Shown here in pieces: positions 11,640 through 23,755 of a DNA stretch of 64,000 nucleotides (position 1 is its first letter; the number at the start of each line of letters is the position of its first letter). The translations under genes were made by a program, and so were the position numbers. The stretch is from Symsagittifera roscoffensis. Taxonomy: Eukaryota > Xenacoelomorpha > Acoela > Convolutidae. The stretch is from contig NC_087064.1 of the NCBI RefSeq assembly GCF_963678635.1, positions 35,349,716 through 35,413,715 on the forward strand. Reading direction: 5' to 3'. Under the pieces are notes generated by a model. The model was not told where the DNA came from and made no database searches. It saw only the letters and a list, made by a program, of their open reading frames with translations.

Positions 11640-14260
11640 GTCCTCCGGGGTTTCCGGTCAGGTTCTCGTACTTGATTCGTTTCGCTTCTTCAGCTTTGTC
11701 TGCTATGGTTGGGCCTGCAAGGGTGCTTCTGGCAGCAATCGACATGGCTAGAGGATTGACGCATGTCGAGTCCCAAATCAGGCAGAGACCGTTTTTCCAC
11801 GGAGATAGTGATACCGTCTGGTCTTTTCCCATCATCTCGTGAGAGATCGTCTGGTTCCAATGAAGATTGAAAGTCGGCCAGATTGAAGGCACGTTTGATG
11901 GCTTCGTTTTTGATTTAGCGGCTGCTGCTTTTGGCGCAAGACAAAGCGTAAGTGCCTTTAACGTCAGTTTGGGCCCCGTGTACACAAGTGCATGGCGATG
12001 AAATGTTGGCTCCAAGGAAAAACGAAGCGGCAATTTGAATTTTCTCAGGTGTTAATTTCAGTTTCAGCGTTGACGGTGCAGAGTTTTGATCCACTCTCAG
12101 GATCCACGACATTTTGCTTACTGCAGTTGGACCTTATCCTGTTCAGTGGAGATGCTTTCGAGCTCTCTAAAACGGTTTTCAGCAATGTATTGGTACCACT
12201 TTTTCTGCTTCGTCTGATTCTCCCTGTGCGGTGCAGTTTCCTCTTCTCTCACAAGTTGCCACTACTAGTCTGCAGCTTCTGTTTTAATTATTGATTCGAA
12301 AAGGACGCAAGATTTGCAAACAGAGGTTAGATAAGCGCGTTTTGACAATTCAGTTAGAATAACGGGCAGAGTAACTTGTTGCAATGTTTTCGCATCTAGC
12401 TGAACGTTGAGCACTGTTCGTAGCGTATTTCGTTTTGTTTCTCCGAAAAGTTTCAAGATATCTAATCAATTACAGACTGACGCAGTGCGGAGAGTGTAGA
12501 GTAGTTTGCGGATGTGCAGACAGTTTTTGATAAGGTACAATCCTTCGTTGTGGTCATTTCGTTCGATACTCCATACGTTCGCAAAGGGTCTTCAAAGAGT
12601 TCGGTTTCTCGTTCAACAAGCTGTCCAACGCGTCTTCACCGATGGTTGCTCCCAGAATCTCTAAGTCGGTTAGTTTCAGGACCGTGATGTTTGGTTGTTG
12701 AATTCACGAATGATTTCGTCGCTGAGCTTGGTGTTGGTCGCAATATCCTTTGTTTGAATCGTGATTTATGGCATCTAGTCCGGGAATGGATTGTCGAGCT
12801 GAATCCAAATCCCGCTAAGGGGTCGCCTTGATGCCAGCCTTCAAGACAATGGCAAAGAGAAGCCACCGAACGATAAAACACTGTCTTCTGAGTTTGAAGA
12901 AAGGACGAATTTCTTGTGTAAAGCGGTTGATTGCTTCTGCTGTTCTGTCCCTTCTGATAACGATGAAGGCATAAGCAAAGACCAATTTCACCAGCACTTC
13001 TAGTTTGGTTGCTGTGTAGCAGAACGCTCGAGTAGCGTGTGCTGCTGCCTCGGCACCAGTTGGAGTGCAGCAACCTAAATGAAGGATTCCGAAAAGAGAC
13101 TTTGCTTTCGGTTTAACCGCTTCACACCCAGTAGTCAAGGCTAGTCTTCTGAGAGTGTCTCATACGGCTATCGGTCTAACATCGGTTAGTTATTTTCGTA
13201 ACGGTAGCAGGTGAGCTCTGGCAATTAGTGGTTGGATGATTGTGGGAACTTTCCCACGAAGAAGGAGTTTATTGAAAGAAGTCGGTGATGATACGAGTCG
13301 ATGGAAGTTGCCATTTGCTTTGTGTCCAGTGGGTGTTTATCTCTCAACTTGCTCAGGATCTCCTCAGACGGTTCGATAACGCCATTGTCAAAACTCGGAA
13401 GTCGAACAGTACCTTTCTAATCGCCTTTGTCGAGTTTCTCGCTCACTCTTATCATTAATTGTTGGACGTCTGTTTGTCGGTTGGGACTCCATTTTAATTT
13501 CGGGAGGGGTATCATGTCAACGAGTTCTCGGTTTTGAATGAATATTGTAATTCGGTTGTTCAATTGGGTGGCAAAGGTCTGCTTATGGCTTTTTCCCACT
13601 TTCAACGGAGCTTGCAGACATAGAAATGGGAGCAGGAAAAGTCGTACCCATGCAATTTTTGTGTCTGGGGACTCTATAATTGCGTTGAGTGTGTCTCTCG
13701 GTACCGCTGCTATCGCTATCCTCGAAGCCTTCGGGAGGAAATTGAGCGCACGTCGACGGCTGATATTCATGAAAAGGATGATGTTGTTGGCTGACTCGAT
13801 GTTGTCTTCTCTGACTTGAATATCCGCTTCGCTGTTTTTTTTCCGAATGGAGATTTTCCCGAAAGTGCGCATCTGTAGCATGAAGGCCCATGTGGGTGAA
13901 AAACCATGTTTCGTAAGCTTGATGGTTACGTAACACTGCGGACACTGAACGCTGTTCAGGCTGAGGTTGCTGTTATTCACAGTCGACGCCGCTTGTTTGG
14001 CTGCGGCCTTCGGTCGCCGGTCGGAGAAGGCGTTGATAGATACTTCATCGAACTCTTCGAGCAAAAAGGCGGGGATGACACCGGGCACATATGGGGTGTG
14101 TGTTCGATTGGGATGGGGACGGTGGTGTGGATTGGGATGGATAGCTTTGGGCGAGGATGCCCCTTGTCTCTCCCCACACAGACCCCCATGCCCCCACGTA
14201 CCCATTTCTGCGCGAAGTTCGATAGTGCGGAGTTAGAATACCATTCAAATGTCTGCTGTT
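11640..14260 (-). pseudogene. Zinc-finger/endonuclease-type LINE, nearly complete but decayed
   Basis: Reading right to left: a C2H2-type finger near 13950 (VQCPQCYVTIKLTKHG); a conserved pre-RT segment (PKASRIAIAAVPRDTLNA, then WVRLFLLPFLCLQAPLKVGK); the RT with RPIAV, LGCCTPTGAEAAAHATR near 13060, LVKLVFAYAFIVIRRD (motif A region, with the catalytic D-F-x-N-A-F changed) and EGWHQGDPLAG near 12810 (motif B). The C-terminal part has a knuckle-like THALSC/CVHGAQTD region near 12000-11960 and a PD-(D/E)XK-like nuclease stretch near 11830-11700 ([16 protein letters not shown], then [14 protein letters not shown]). Several frameshifts and stops make it inactive. Fragments of the same family occur at 7.1, 21.0 and 28.5 kb. 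The last domain identity is from the P-x-W-x-x-G-x-x-L-x-W-D-x-T pattern and is an inference. Confidence 0.7.
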
Positions 14261-14603
14261 CCAATTTTTGAAATGGACTTTAGAGCGACCATCTTTTCTA
14301 CTGATGATCTTCGCTCCATGTTTTCCCGTCCATAAATGGAATTTGCAGTTTCGAGCCAATGGAGAGGTTCATGTCGTTCACAACAGTCACTCTGGTCCTG
14401 TTACTGGGAAAGATTCCAGTCGTTGAAAAACAGAAATCATAAAAAGACGACACGTAATGGATGTTTCTTTGTTTGTCTTAACTGTTTGTCCCGACTGTGG
14501 ACATCTGTTTCCGCGTGGTCCAAGAACTCGAAACTTCCCATTTGTAAATAGGCTAACCTATTAGAAGCAAATCGGCCAATCTTTCCGTCCGTCATTAGTG
14601 TTC

Positions 14604-15355
14604 TTACATGAGTCGCAGAAATAAGGCAACTTGAGTTGTTGTTGTTGTAATGAATTTCCAGCGTCGCTGGCAGAATCTCCTCCTATGAAGCTCAAATTCT
14701 CCAGTTGTTACTGCATGAGTGATACTCACATGCGTACTGCCATGTTCAGGAGTTTTATTGATTGTATTTGTTTCTGAAGTGATCCCAAAAGAATTTGTTA
14801 AGGCAATTTTTAAGTCCGAATGGATTGTAGGAGTCCACACATGGGGGTAGATAGTTGGCAATTCGGCAAGCTTTTTCCGTTCTTACTTTAGGGAGTTTGA
14901 ATTTTTCCACTAATGATTGACCGCTGATGGAAGATTTCCAAAGTTTGAAGCCAGTTGCCGATGTTTGATATTTTTTTGAAAAATCTACTAGATCAAGAAT
15001 TTGGAAAAATAGAGATAGAGGGAGCATATTGACTATTTCTAGCAGCGATTGGTATTATGTCGAATATTATTGTGCATCCATTTTAGCACGCGTTTTTGTA
15101 AGGTTTCTCGCTTATGTACTGATATTTTAGTGAAATGGATACATGGCGATGGGTACTTGCTAATGGGCAGAATGATTAATTTGGAGAGACAAACTTTTGC
15201 ATGAAGAATGATATTTGCTGAGCTGCTCCGCTTGGAATATTAAAGTATTCGAATGAATTTTTTGAGCTTTTCATCTATGCGGCTGCTCTAGGTGAGGTGA
15301 TAGCGGACGTGTACTCCAAGGTCTTTCATGACTGCGGCGAGTTTCAGAACTTTAT
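14604..15355 (-). pseudogene. LINE reverse transcriptase, thumb and C-terminal part
   Basis: Minus-strand reading from ~15345 gives KLAAVMKDLGVHVRYHLT and SSRIDEKLKKFIRIL, the usual post-RT segment of CR1/Jockey-type LINEs. It is followed by degenerate thumb text (FTKISVHKRETLQKRVLKW) and a tail frame at 15027-14755 (KLPKVRTEKACRIANYLP). Multiple stops occur. The upstream RT part appears on the other side of an inserted LTR fragment, at 16.2-16.5 kb. Confidence 0.6.
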
Positions 15356-16195
15356 TGTTACCATTCGCCCATATACTACATAGTGACGGAGCGTCAAAAA
15401 AAGCACCTATTGACGACTGGTTGGCGTCAGTTACCTAAATTCGCCCCTTTTTTCACCGTCTAGACCTAGCCAGTTGATTTTCTGGTCTGTTTAGGGCTAA
15501 GTAAAAAGTTACTATTTTTAGGCCATCGGTCAAACGACGTTTGATCAGCTTTCGTTACATGCGAATATAACCACATAACTGGGTCTCGAAACCCTAGACT
15601 ACGTGATTATCATTAAAAACAGGGCTCGAATATTATATTTTACTACGTTTCTAGTGAGAGTTAAATACTACATCCATTGGAGATGGATTGACCCTTGCCT
15701 CCTCTAACTACTCATGCTCTGAAATACTATATAAAATTGGAATTAATTCAACTACTCAGGGCATCACAGCAGCTAAAAAATGTGTAATATAGTCTATAAA
15801 GTCCTTGGGCACCGGGCCTCCAATTCCACTCTCCCTCTGAGATAACACTCATATCTTCCTAATCTCGTGGCGCGTGAGGGTACTGATCCGCTCCAGATGT
15901 CCCACTGGACCTTCCTACCGTATGGTTTCTTTGAGGTAAGCGTCTTATCATGTCTTGTAAACCGATAAGAGGCTTCGTATTTTTTAGCGTTTTTTCCAAC
16001 TGATTGTTGTCTTGCTAAATCGGGGTCTGCTTTTTTTTCTGATTTTCTCGCCAAAAAATGGCCGTTTTTGCATTTCTCTGAAATAGACCGCTGAGAATCG
16101 AAATTTCGAAAATTAAAAACCCCAGAGTATTCTGACCCTCTTTTTCACTGATAATTGATCGTTAGGGCCTTTATCGTCATTTTTCCAGTGCAGCG
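15356..16195 (-). mobile_element. Fragment of the long LTR (same family as 58.3-59.9 kb)
   Basis: It aligns with 58301 onward: TGTTACCATTCGCCC versus TGTAACATTCGCCC at the edge, then GACGGAGCGT, GGCGTCAGTTACCT, TTTTCACCGTCT, CTGGTCTGTTTAGGGCTA, AAAGTTACTATTTTTAGGCC, TGATCAGCTTTCG, GATGGATTGACCC and GAGGCTTCGTATT in the same order. Homology fades near 16190, so only about the first half (as read on plus) is present. It interrupts a LINE RT. It is either a truncated solo LTR or a fragment. Orientation follows the element at 58 kb. Confidence 0.72.
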
Positions 16196-16199
16196 GCAT

Positions 16200-16500
16200 T
16201 CGGCTGTGCCAATCCGGGGGAATTGCACAATTAACTCAGTGTGTGGAACTTTGTCGAATAGTTTCGCAAAGTCGAATTAGAAAACAATTATGTCAGTAAT
16301 CGGGTTGTCAACATGGGGTCCATGACGACAACAAGGGTTGTCGTCAAAGGATTCAGTGCAGTTTTTCTTGTGAAACCACTGTTGTTAGGCTTCGAGTAGC
16401 GTCCTTCAAACATCCTCTCCGGATGGTTCTGGGGATGTTAGTAACGCACATCGTTTCTGAGTCCCACACGAAAGAGAGCCACCACGGTGACTGCCCGAGT
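16200..16500 (-). pseudogene. LINE reverse transcriptase, N-terminal part
   Basis: The minus strand gives QQWFHKKNCTESFDD (a drifted Q-H-G-F-R-K-x-R-S-C motif), then DIIVF and FDFAKLFDKVPHTEL, the motif A region of CR1/Jockey-like RT. Stops and shifts are present. It is probably the same LINE copy as 14604-15355, split by the LTR fragment. Confidence 0.6.
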
Positions 16501-16509
16501 TTCCCGTCT

Positions 16510-17725
16510 TAGGTCTGAGGCTATTTAATAATTTGAAGACAACAATTAAAAATTTAAATTGTTTTTTTTTCGGTTTGTCTCTTTTTTCAATGTCGAAACC
16601 TGACATAATTTTTATTCGATATTTATTATATATTTTTAAAATTTTTAAGCGGCCGAAAACTCGTCTTAAGAACTATAATTTAAGTTTAAATCTCCCTGCC
16701 CCTGAACTCATTGCGCATGTTTATTCTTGGTCTCTTCTTTTAGATGTAAAAAATTAATTCATTCAGTAGGCTAATATGGTTTTAGCTTGGTCTATAACCT
16801 CCCATGACTTTCTGTGCTCGTGTCCTAATTTCCCCACTGCCTTATTTGTCCTACGGTGAGTCCTCTTTCCGGTTTTTGTCAAACTTAGTGGTCAGCAGTC
16901 GAACTGTTTGATCAGCACAGGTGGAGTTACGTCCAAACCTTGAAAACTTGTAAGCCATTTCCGATTTTAGTTCACGCGAAACAGAACACTTTAAGGATTG
17001 TAGGCAGGTTTTCAAATTTCTGTTGTTGGAACCTATTGGTGCCATGATTATATTCCGCAAATATCAGACTTTCCTTGCCTCGGTCTGCACGACCATGATG
17101 GGTGATGTATTTGTATTATCAAAACCTCTTTGATGTAGGTCCTTGCCAGGGCTCTTGTTGATTTTTCCTTTGATGTGTCTGTCAACGGTCCTTGAAATAA
17201 TCTTATCAGTCCAAGAATACTGGGTATTGTTTGTCAACCCATTGTTTCCTGTTTATCTCTATGGGTTCATCGACTTAGCTCCAAGATATTGCTTCAAAAA
17301 CTTCGACAAACTGCGCATTCTTTTATGTTTATTTAAAATAATTTAATGGAGCGCAGCTCCCAGAAATAAGACTGGTTCCTGCATCAGTTGGTTGTTCATA
17401 CCAAGGAGAGATTACGTTTTTTACGTGTGCTCACTTTAACGTTAATATCAAGAAAGGCGGAGTCGCCTTTCTCGTTAGCCTTTTCTAAAAGAAAGATAGA
17501 TAAGGCACAAGTTTTTCCGGATCTCGTTTCACAGTTCTCACGATATTATCAGCTTATGTCTGAAAGAGTTTTTTCTTCATCTGAGTGTTAGTCTCTTTCT
17601 TTTAACTCACAGCTTGACTATCAAAACCAAACAAAAATAACTATTCTTCCAATTTCAATTTCTTCAAACTTACTAAACTTACTTCAGTTTTGATGGATCA
17701 AATTTAGACAGTTTTCGAATTTATT
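16510..17725. other. No gene recognised
   Basis: AT-rich sequence with short chance frames. A 69-codon minus frame at 16851-17060 matches nothing I know. A short near-palindrome of GGCGGAGTCGCC type occurs at 17457-17470. Confidence 0.35.
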
Positions 17726-17729
17726 ACCT

Positions 17730-19360
17730 TTTTGTGTATACCTAACTTTTTCATGCAGTCTGCACAGATGCTTTTTAGATCTTTTAGTGGCCTGCAATTT
17801 TTGGGAACCTCTTTGCTCAAAACAGGTTCGAACTCTTTCATCCACAAATTTGCCAGTATGACTTCAATAGCCAAACCATTCTTCTGTGTACTTGAAGTGC
17901 ACTTGACCTACAGCAAAGTTTAGTAAGGCCTTCATAGTTTTGCTTGCAATGTCTGGAGGTTTCTCTGGCTCATAAAAATTTTTGTATGCAATATTGATAG
18001 CCTCTTTGAGTGGAACATAAGTGTACAATTTTTTGACGTCTAGTGAAATTATGTGGCCATCAGAGTCTAAACAAACCTTCTCAATTCCCTCTCCTGTGTA
18101 TTTCGTTCTATGTTCGCTCACTCAATTTTATCAATACAATTCGGCAAAGATCGAGTAGGGCGCAATGGTATGTCTTTTTTCTGTACTTTTGCTAAACTGT
18201 ACAAACGAGTCTGTTGATACCTGCTGACCTTATCTTGATGAATAGATGTTCACTCATGTCGTTGTTTTTTTTCCGGTCTCAACAACTCTTTGTTAATTGC
18301 TTTCAGTTTTAATACCAGTGAATCATCATTGCTTCAAATTGGTCTCACTGTAACAATTCCAACATATTGGTTTCTCATTCGTGTTTTTTCGTCATACAAT
18401 ATACTGCTGCAAGGATGTTGTTTTTGTGATACATTCTAGCTTTTTTCACCCCTCCATCAGATGGTTTTTGCTTGCTCGCTTTACACAGGCTCTAGCTGCC
18501 AGTTCAACCTCACACAACAACTGCCTGTTATAGTCTGACTTTAAGTTTTTCAGTTGGAATAAAAAAACACAGCAGCCGAAATGTTTTTTTTTTTCAGAAT
18601 TTTTTGCGAAACGGGTGTTTGAGTCCCAGGGATAAACGTTTTTTCACCGTCCTTGGTAAATCAATGCCATTTGAAGCTGTTTTTAACGTTTCACATTCTT
18701 TGCCTAACGGTCTACCTTCACTTTCTGAGAGCACCCTGTTGTGCAAACAGTCCCGTATTAAATCGTTTTCTAAGCATTTTCCCAGAAACCAAAGTCTATG
18801 AAAACAATTATTTAGTTTAAGATACCATTTAAGACAATCCAGCACCAGTTGCCACGAAAATTTATTCTTCAGTATCCATCTGAGATGTAGTGGAGCGAGA
18901 ATTGTTGAGTGCATTACCTTGCAGACCACTATGTACGAACCTCACGAGGCACAAAGCAAATAAAAACAAAACAACAGTAAGAGTTTGATGAAGTAACATC
19001 CGCTTGATCCTGCCGTTTCTCTAATTCCTTCCTCTTTGTCCTTGAGGGTCTGTTCTTGACTCATGATGTCTTTCCAACAATTTCTATAGCTTTACTTGGT
19101 TCTCTACTACCAGCCTGAGCGACTTCAACTCCAGGGCACTATCTTGGTAAAGCTCCAAATAGTATCTCACCAACTCTGGCTCGTGTTTTTCATTCCTCTT
19201 CGATAGGAGGTAGTTGGTCATGGTAATGACCAAAATGTCCGTTCGTCTCAATGCTTCTTCGATGTCGGGCAGCCCTTTTTTCCTACAAAACACTATCGCC
19301 CTGAATTGCGCACTTGTCGTGTTTAGATAGTTGGAAAAACTCCAGGACTGCCGGGTCAAT
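17730..19360 (-). pseudogene. Penelope-like element, 5' half including RT start
   Basis: On minus, 19359-19084 encodes a frame (IVFCRKKGLPDIEEALRR; PELVRYYLELYQDSALE) that resembles, residue for residue in pattern, the frame at 21819-22133 of the plus-strand Penelope-like pair. Next, 18929-18594 has LWFLGKCLENDLIRDCL, matching the N-terminal region of Penelope-like RTs (a Cys-containing L-x-F-L-x-x-C-L segment). Then 18121-17864 has HIISLDVKKLYTYVPLKEAI, the RT motif A wording (SFDVKSLYTNVP) of this class. Stops and shifts break it and the YVDD part is not found. It is a related but distinct copy, inactive. Confidence 0.65.
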
Positions 19361-19495
19361 AGTTGTTTGATCTGTGGCTGCTAATTGAATTGCAGATGAC
19401 GTCGTGCTACACCACAACGTCTTCTCTTGATTGAAGAGGGCCCTTGTCTGGAAGAAATTATAAGTTCTGTTACCTATTGTTTGTTTTCGGGTTGG

Positions 19496-19515
19496 GAGAG
19501 AGAGAGAGAGAGAGA
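19496..19515. repeat. (GA)n microsatellite
   Basis: About ten uninterrupted GA dinucleotides. A second, shorter AG run lies at 19846-19861 at the left edge of the foldback element. Confidence 0.95.
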
Positions 19516-19865
19516 ACGGGAATAGTCGTCACGATTGTCCAAAAGACCTTTCTTTCTTCAGATTCCACGTCCTTAAAATTGTGGTATAGCATACTAGCGG
19601 CTACCATGAAAACCATTCTGGCTCTGATACTATCAGACAAAATATCAAAAAGGAGAAACACAAAAAAGCAATTAAAATAAAAATGTACATTTATAATAAA
19701 CCCTGTACGTTTCTGTACCAGTTTTTTTTTAAAGAAAAAGGACTAATTCTACAAATTTTTTAACACGTTTTACTGGTTCCTCAATGAGGTAAAAATCAGT
19801 TTAAAATCCAGCTCAGCGTTACTGGGGTGTGCCACAAAATAACTAGAGAGAGAGAGAGAGCGAAT

Positions 19866-20632
19866 TAAAATGTGAATTACGAACGTTTTCGCCCATTTGT
19901 TCATCATCAGGTTTAAATAAATTGAAGAGTTATAAAATAGTCATCAAACACAAAAACATCCTTAGACAATGGCTATACAAAAAAAAGAAAATTAAAAAAT
20001 TAGAAAGTTTGCGCCAAAATTAGAAAGTTTGCGCAAAACTTTATCATGATCATATCTTCACACTCAACTTTTTGAGACATTTTTCTAATTTTAACTTTTA
20101 ATTGAAATTAATTTAAAATAAATTTTTCAATTTGTCTCATTTTTTGTTTTCGAAATGTTTGAAATGTTTATCACAAAATTTATTTTTTTGTATTAGCGAA
20201 AATTCGTTGTCGGAACAATAATTTCTAATTGAATTAGAATTTAAAGTGTCAAATTAATTTCTAATTCCAAAATTTTTTTTGTTGATATAAAAATTAAAAA
20301 AAATCGAAATAAAAATTGTCAGGTTACGATAAAGACAAAATAGAAAAATGCAAAAATGTATACTTCTTTTTAATTCAATTGAAAAATAATATAGATAGAA
20401 TGTCTCAAAAACTTAAGTCTGATGAATTAATCAAGATGTAATTTTGGCGCGAAACTCAAGTTTGCAAACTTCTGATTGATAGAATTTCAATTTTTTCATT
20501 TATCAATTGTCTTAGGATCTTTTGATGATCGATGATCATTTCAAAAAATTTTTATCCTTTTAAAACTGATGATGCACATTTGTGCGAAAACGTTCATACC
20601 TTACTTTTTTAATTCACTCTATCTCGATTGTG
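19866..20632. mobile_element. Foldback (MITE-like) element with long imperfect inverted arms
   Basis: The left arm (19866-20085) and the reverse complement of the right arm (20400-20632) share, in order, GAATTAAAA, ACGAACGTTTTCGC, CATCATCAG, CATCAAA, CTTAGACAAT, AGTTTGC, CGCCAAAATT, ATC.TGAT and TTTTTGAGACA. A third single arm is at 6866-7085. It has no ORF, so it would move only with outside help. Both outer ends hold a CTGATGATG...GCGAAAACG motif facing outward. Confidence 0.72.
20570..20605 (+). ncRNA. Hammerhead-ribozyme-like core (candidate)
   Basis: CTGATGA is followed by GCAC-loop-GTGC, then GAAAACGTT. This is the order of a hammerhead core (CUGAUGA, stem II, GAAA). One unpaired T before the stem and an undefined stem III and cleavage site weaken the call. 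Relatives lie at 6894-6928 and 19873-19912 (minus), 21444-21480 and 26958-26995 (plus, degenerate). Confidence 0.3.
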
Positions 20633-21029
20633 GTTTAGTTTAAAGTTGAAAGTAAATTAATACAAAAAAATAATACGTTGTTCAATAAATTTGTTGGATT
20701 TCCAATTTACGTTGTATTTCCAATGAAATAATCAAATTATGAACATTAAAATGCATTACTTATCGCAAGTGTTCTACAACACCGTGTATTTATTTTTCCG
20801 TTGCAAATTTTTTAGTGATGAACATAAAACTATTTTCTTTGTTAGTTTAGTAGGTGGTAGGTCAGAATACCTTATACATTTCTACCCTATAAATAATAGC
20901 AAGTCAAAAAATCAAAGTCAGCGAGATTAAATTCAGAAGTCCCTTTATCACACTGTCCAGCCAAAATTCTAGGAATTTTCTAGATATGGAAGTGAAAAGT
21001 TTAATGAAGCACAAGCCAATCAACAGCAC

Positions 21030-21335
21030 AAGTGACAAATTTCAAACCATCTGGTCGCTTCTGATCTTTCCTGTGAAGGTGTGCTGGCTGTAAAACAGAA
21101 GGATTGAGAGTGGGGGCGAGAATTTACTAATAAGGGCATCTAAACTTGAATGCCTAGAGAATCTCCCTGCACTTTTGAGATGAAAGAGGCCATACCAACC
21201 ATCCTCGAAATCATCCTTACATAAACGCATCTATGTTTTTCGCAAATTTCTGAAAATCGGAGGAATCCAACTGCAATTCTAAGCTGCTGATTTGACCGTT
21301 TCTTTCTTAGATTTTTACACGGTATGATATTCAAC
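21030..21335 (-). pseudogene. LINE fragment: pre-endonuclease region
   Basis: Minus frames contain LRIAVGFLRF (usual LRIAVALRLG), a Cys/His knuckle remnant around CVYVRM and WYGLFHLKSAGRFSRHSSLD (usual HGLSCRKSAGR.SRH). The pattern GKIRSDQMV (usual GKRPDGM) leads into the nuclease. It belongs to the same endonuclease-type LINE family as 11.6-14.3 kb. Two overlapping frames show a frameshift. Short and inactive. Confidence 0.6.
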
Positions 21336-21802
21336 CGTTGCGATCCGTAGATATCCTTGTAAGCCTTGAAATTGCTAAAAATTTACCCTATGCCATTATA
21401 TCCTCCTACCAACCTACTATATACCATTAATTGATCTTTATTGTAAAAATCCTAACGAAGCATATAGTTGCAAAAACGTTTAAAATTTACTTCATCAAAA
21501 ATTTTTTCAATTTTAATTGAAAAATTTTAAGAAATAAAAAACTGAAGGCTTATAAATACAACCGTTAAGGGGCCAAGGTCTAAATTTTTTTTTAAATATT
21601 TCTTTAGGGAGTTTTTTTAACGTTTCTTTATAGATACGTAGAAAATAGCCAAATTTTAATTGAGTTACGGAAATGTTTCATATTGTAGCAGCTAGCTCCT
21701 TATTCCATAGCATCAACACCCTCAATAGAAGTGAAAAAATGCAGTACAAGAGCCTTGTTCTAGCATTTCCTGGACTATCATTCAACATTAATTCACTAAA
21801 CC

Positions 21803-23755
21803 AGATTAAAAACTTTATTTGATTACTGGAAGAGAGAAAATTGATGATGTGGCACGATATGGTGAACAAAACCATCAACAGCCACAGAAAAAAAACAACT
21901 TTCTCCCAGCATGTGTTGAGGAGGTGACAACTTATTTGAAGTCCGAGAAGAAGCAGATACTGGCAATTATCCACTGCAGACGCGAAGGAGGGCCCGAACT
22001 GTTTAATCAGCTACTCGTAAATGGAGTGCTCATCATTCCTGCCAAAAAACGGCTGCAATCCAAGAGCAAACAGAACGATCCGGATCAGATCACTGTCTAT
22101 TTGAAGCTGTACCAGAGTGGAGACCTGCGCTGAAGTCTCTGCGATTCGTATTGGCACCGAATAAAAAGACTGGCAGGGCAACCAAAAGAGACCATCGCAG
22201 CCATGAAGGATTGCAAAAGCAATACCCGAGCAAAAACTGAAGGCCGAGGAAGAGTCTGCGCTTTCAACTCGGGTTGAGTTGAGTGTGAATTGTTTTGATT
22301 TGTACCTTGGGAGTTTTTTACCACAGTATTTTTGCCTGCTGTATGACCCAGACAAGTTTTATATAAAAAAAGTTGTTAAAAATCGAATATCTGTACATAG
22401 ATTGAAGCTTCAGAGAAATTGTTTGAAAAAAAACCTCATAGCAGGACAGTTGCATTTTAGTGTCCCCGACACAATCTTTTCGGGCCAACTTTTGCATAAG
22501 ATTCATCTGAAGCTACAAAGGACTGTGACATCTAGGGTTAAAGAGGACAGGAAAAAGCACGAGGAGATGGTAGTGAAATTCCCATCGCTGTTGCAGAAAG
22601 AAACAGACGAAGAGTTGTGGGCATCCGTTTTCCGTATCGTAAGGCGTCAAGTTTTCGCAAACATAAAAAAAGCAGAAGAAAACCATAGAAAAAGTTGGAA
22701 AAACTGTCCGAAAGACAAGATAAGCCGTTTGGGGGGAGAAATGGGCAACCAAGTATTGATCTTGACAACCTTGAACTGCCTGGATGCGTACAAGAAAAGC
22801 TGTAAATGAGTCCGAATCATCTAAATAGAGACAAAGATAACTATATGAACTTTAGGCTTGATATCAAAAGTTTTCTCTCACAATTGAAAAACCAAAAAAT
22901 AACAGGTGAAATTTTATAAAAATTAGAAGCCGCGGCAAAGGCATATGCAAAACCCAAGAGACAAAGCCTTTGAAACAAGAAAATAACTCGAGGATGATGA
23001 GTTGCTGGCTGTACCCTTTGATACGGAGGTTGGTTGTTGCAAAATGAGGAAAAAAAGATGAAGCAAAACAGGAACCTTCGTTGCAACCTGCTCAAAACCT
23101 TAAAAAGCAGCCAAGGATAAATTGATACTGAAAATTGAGAAGGATTTAAAAAAATTTTTTTGCCATGAACACAAGAGACAAGGAAACGATCAACTATTTA
23201 TAAGATGAGATCAAAAGGAGGCAACTCCCATTGGTACGGTTTAGCTAGAGTACACAGGGTTGAGACGCCCCTATAACCAGTTCTATCAATTTCGGGCTCG
23301 TATAGGAATCTCAACAAAACATAGGCAACTTTTTTTGACAACATCGATGGAGCCAATGTTGAAATAAACTCTAAAGATGCCAAAGAAACAATGAAAACAC
23401 TGCTCTAGATCCGGATAAACTATGATATCTTTTGACGTGAAAAGTCTGTACACTAATATTCTCCTGAAGCAAGCAAGTGAAATTGCTTTACAGAAAATGT
23501 ACAGCTATGAGTCTCCTCCTGAAATTCAAAAAGTGACAAGAAAAAGGCTGTCATACGGGGGTCATCAATGTACATTTCAAGTGTAATAATTCATGATATG
23601 TTCAAGTTAATGGTCTAGGAAAAGGCGCTTTTCTTGCAGGTATAAGGCTGAAAGAGTACGATTTTGTTTTAAAACAAGAAAAACCGGCCGGAACGGGGAT
23701 GCAGACAGCGGATGATTTGACCGGTTTGTGCCCATGTTGCAGCAGGAAAGATTCC
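21803..23755 (+). mobile_element. Penelope-like element, tandem unit 1
   Basis: This ~1.95 kb unit is followed directly by a near-identical second unit. Its frames, in order: 21819-22133 (LAIIHCRREGGPELFN, DPDQITVYLKLYQSGD; function unknown), 22279-22809 (LKLQRNCLKKNLIAGQL, the Penelope N-terminal Cys segment, then a lysine-rich region), and near 23420-23540 the RT motif A (MISFDVKSLYTNILLKQASE). The unit stops after this motif region and jumps back to the start of the next unit. Head-to-tail partial copies are typical of Penelope-like elements, where the upstream unit acts as a pseudo-LTR. Stops between frames make it inactive. Confidence 0.7.

Noticed and set aside
13967-14236. Overlapping plus-strand ORFs at 13.9-14.3 kb
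   Set aside because: They are the opposite strand of the LINE zinc-finger region and a G-rich repeat; no protein resemblance.
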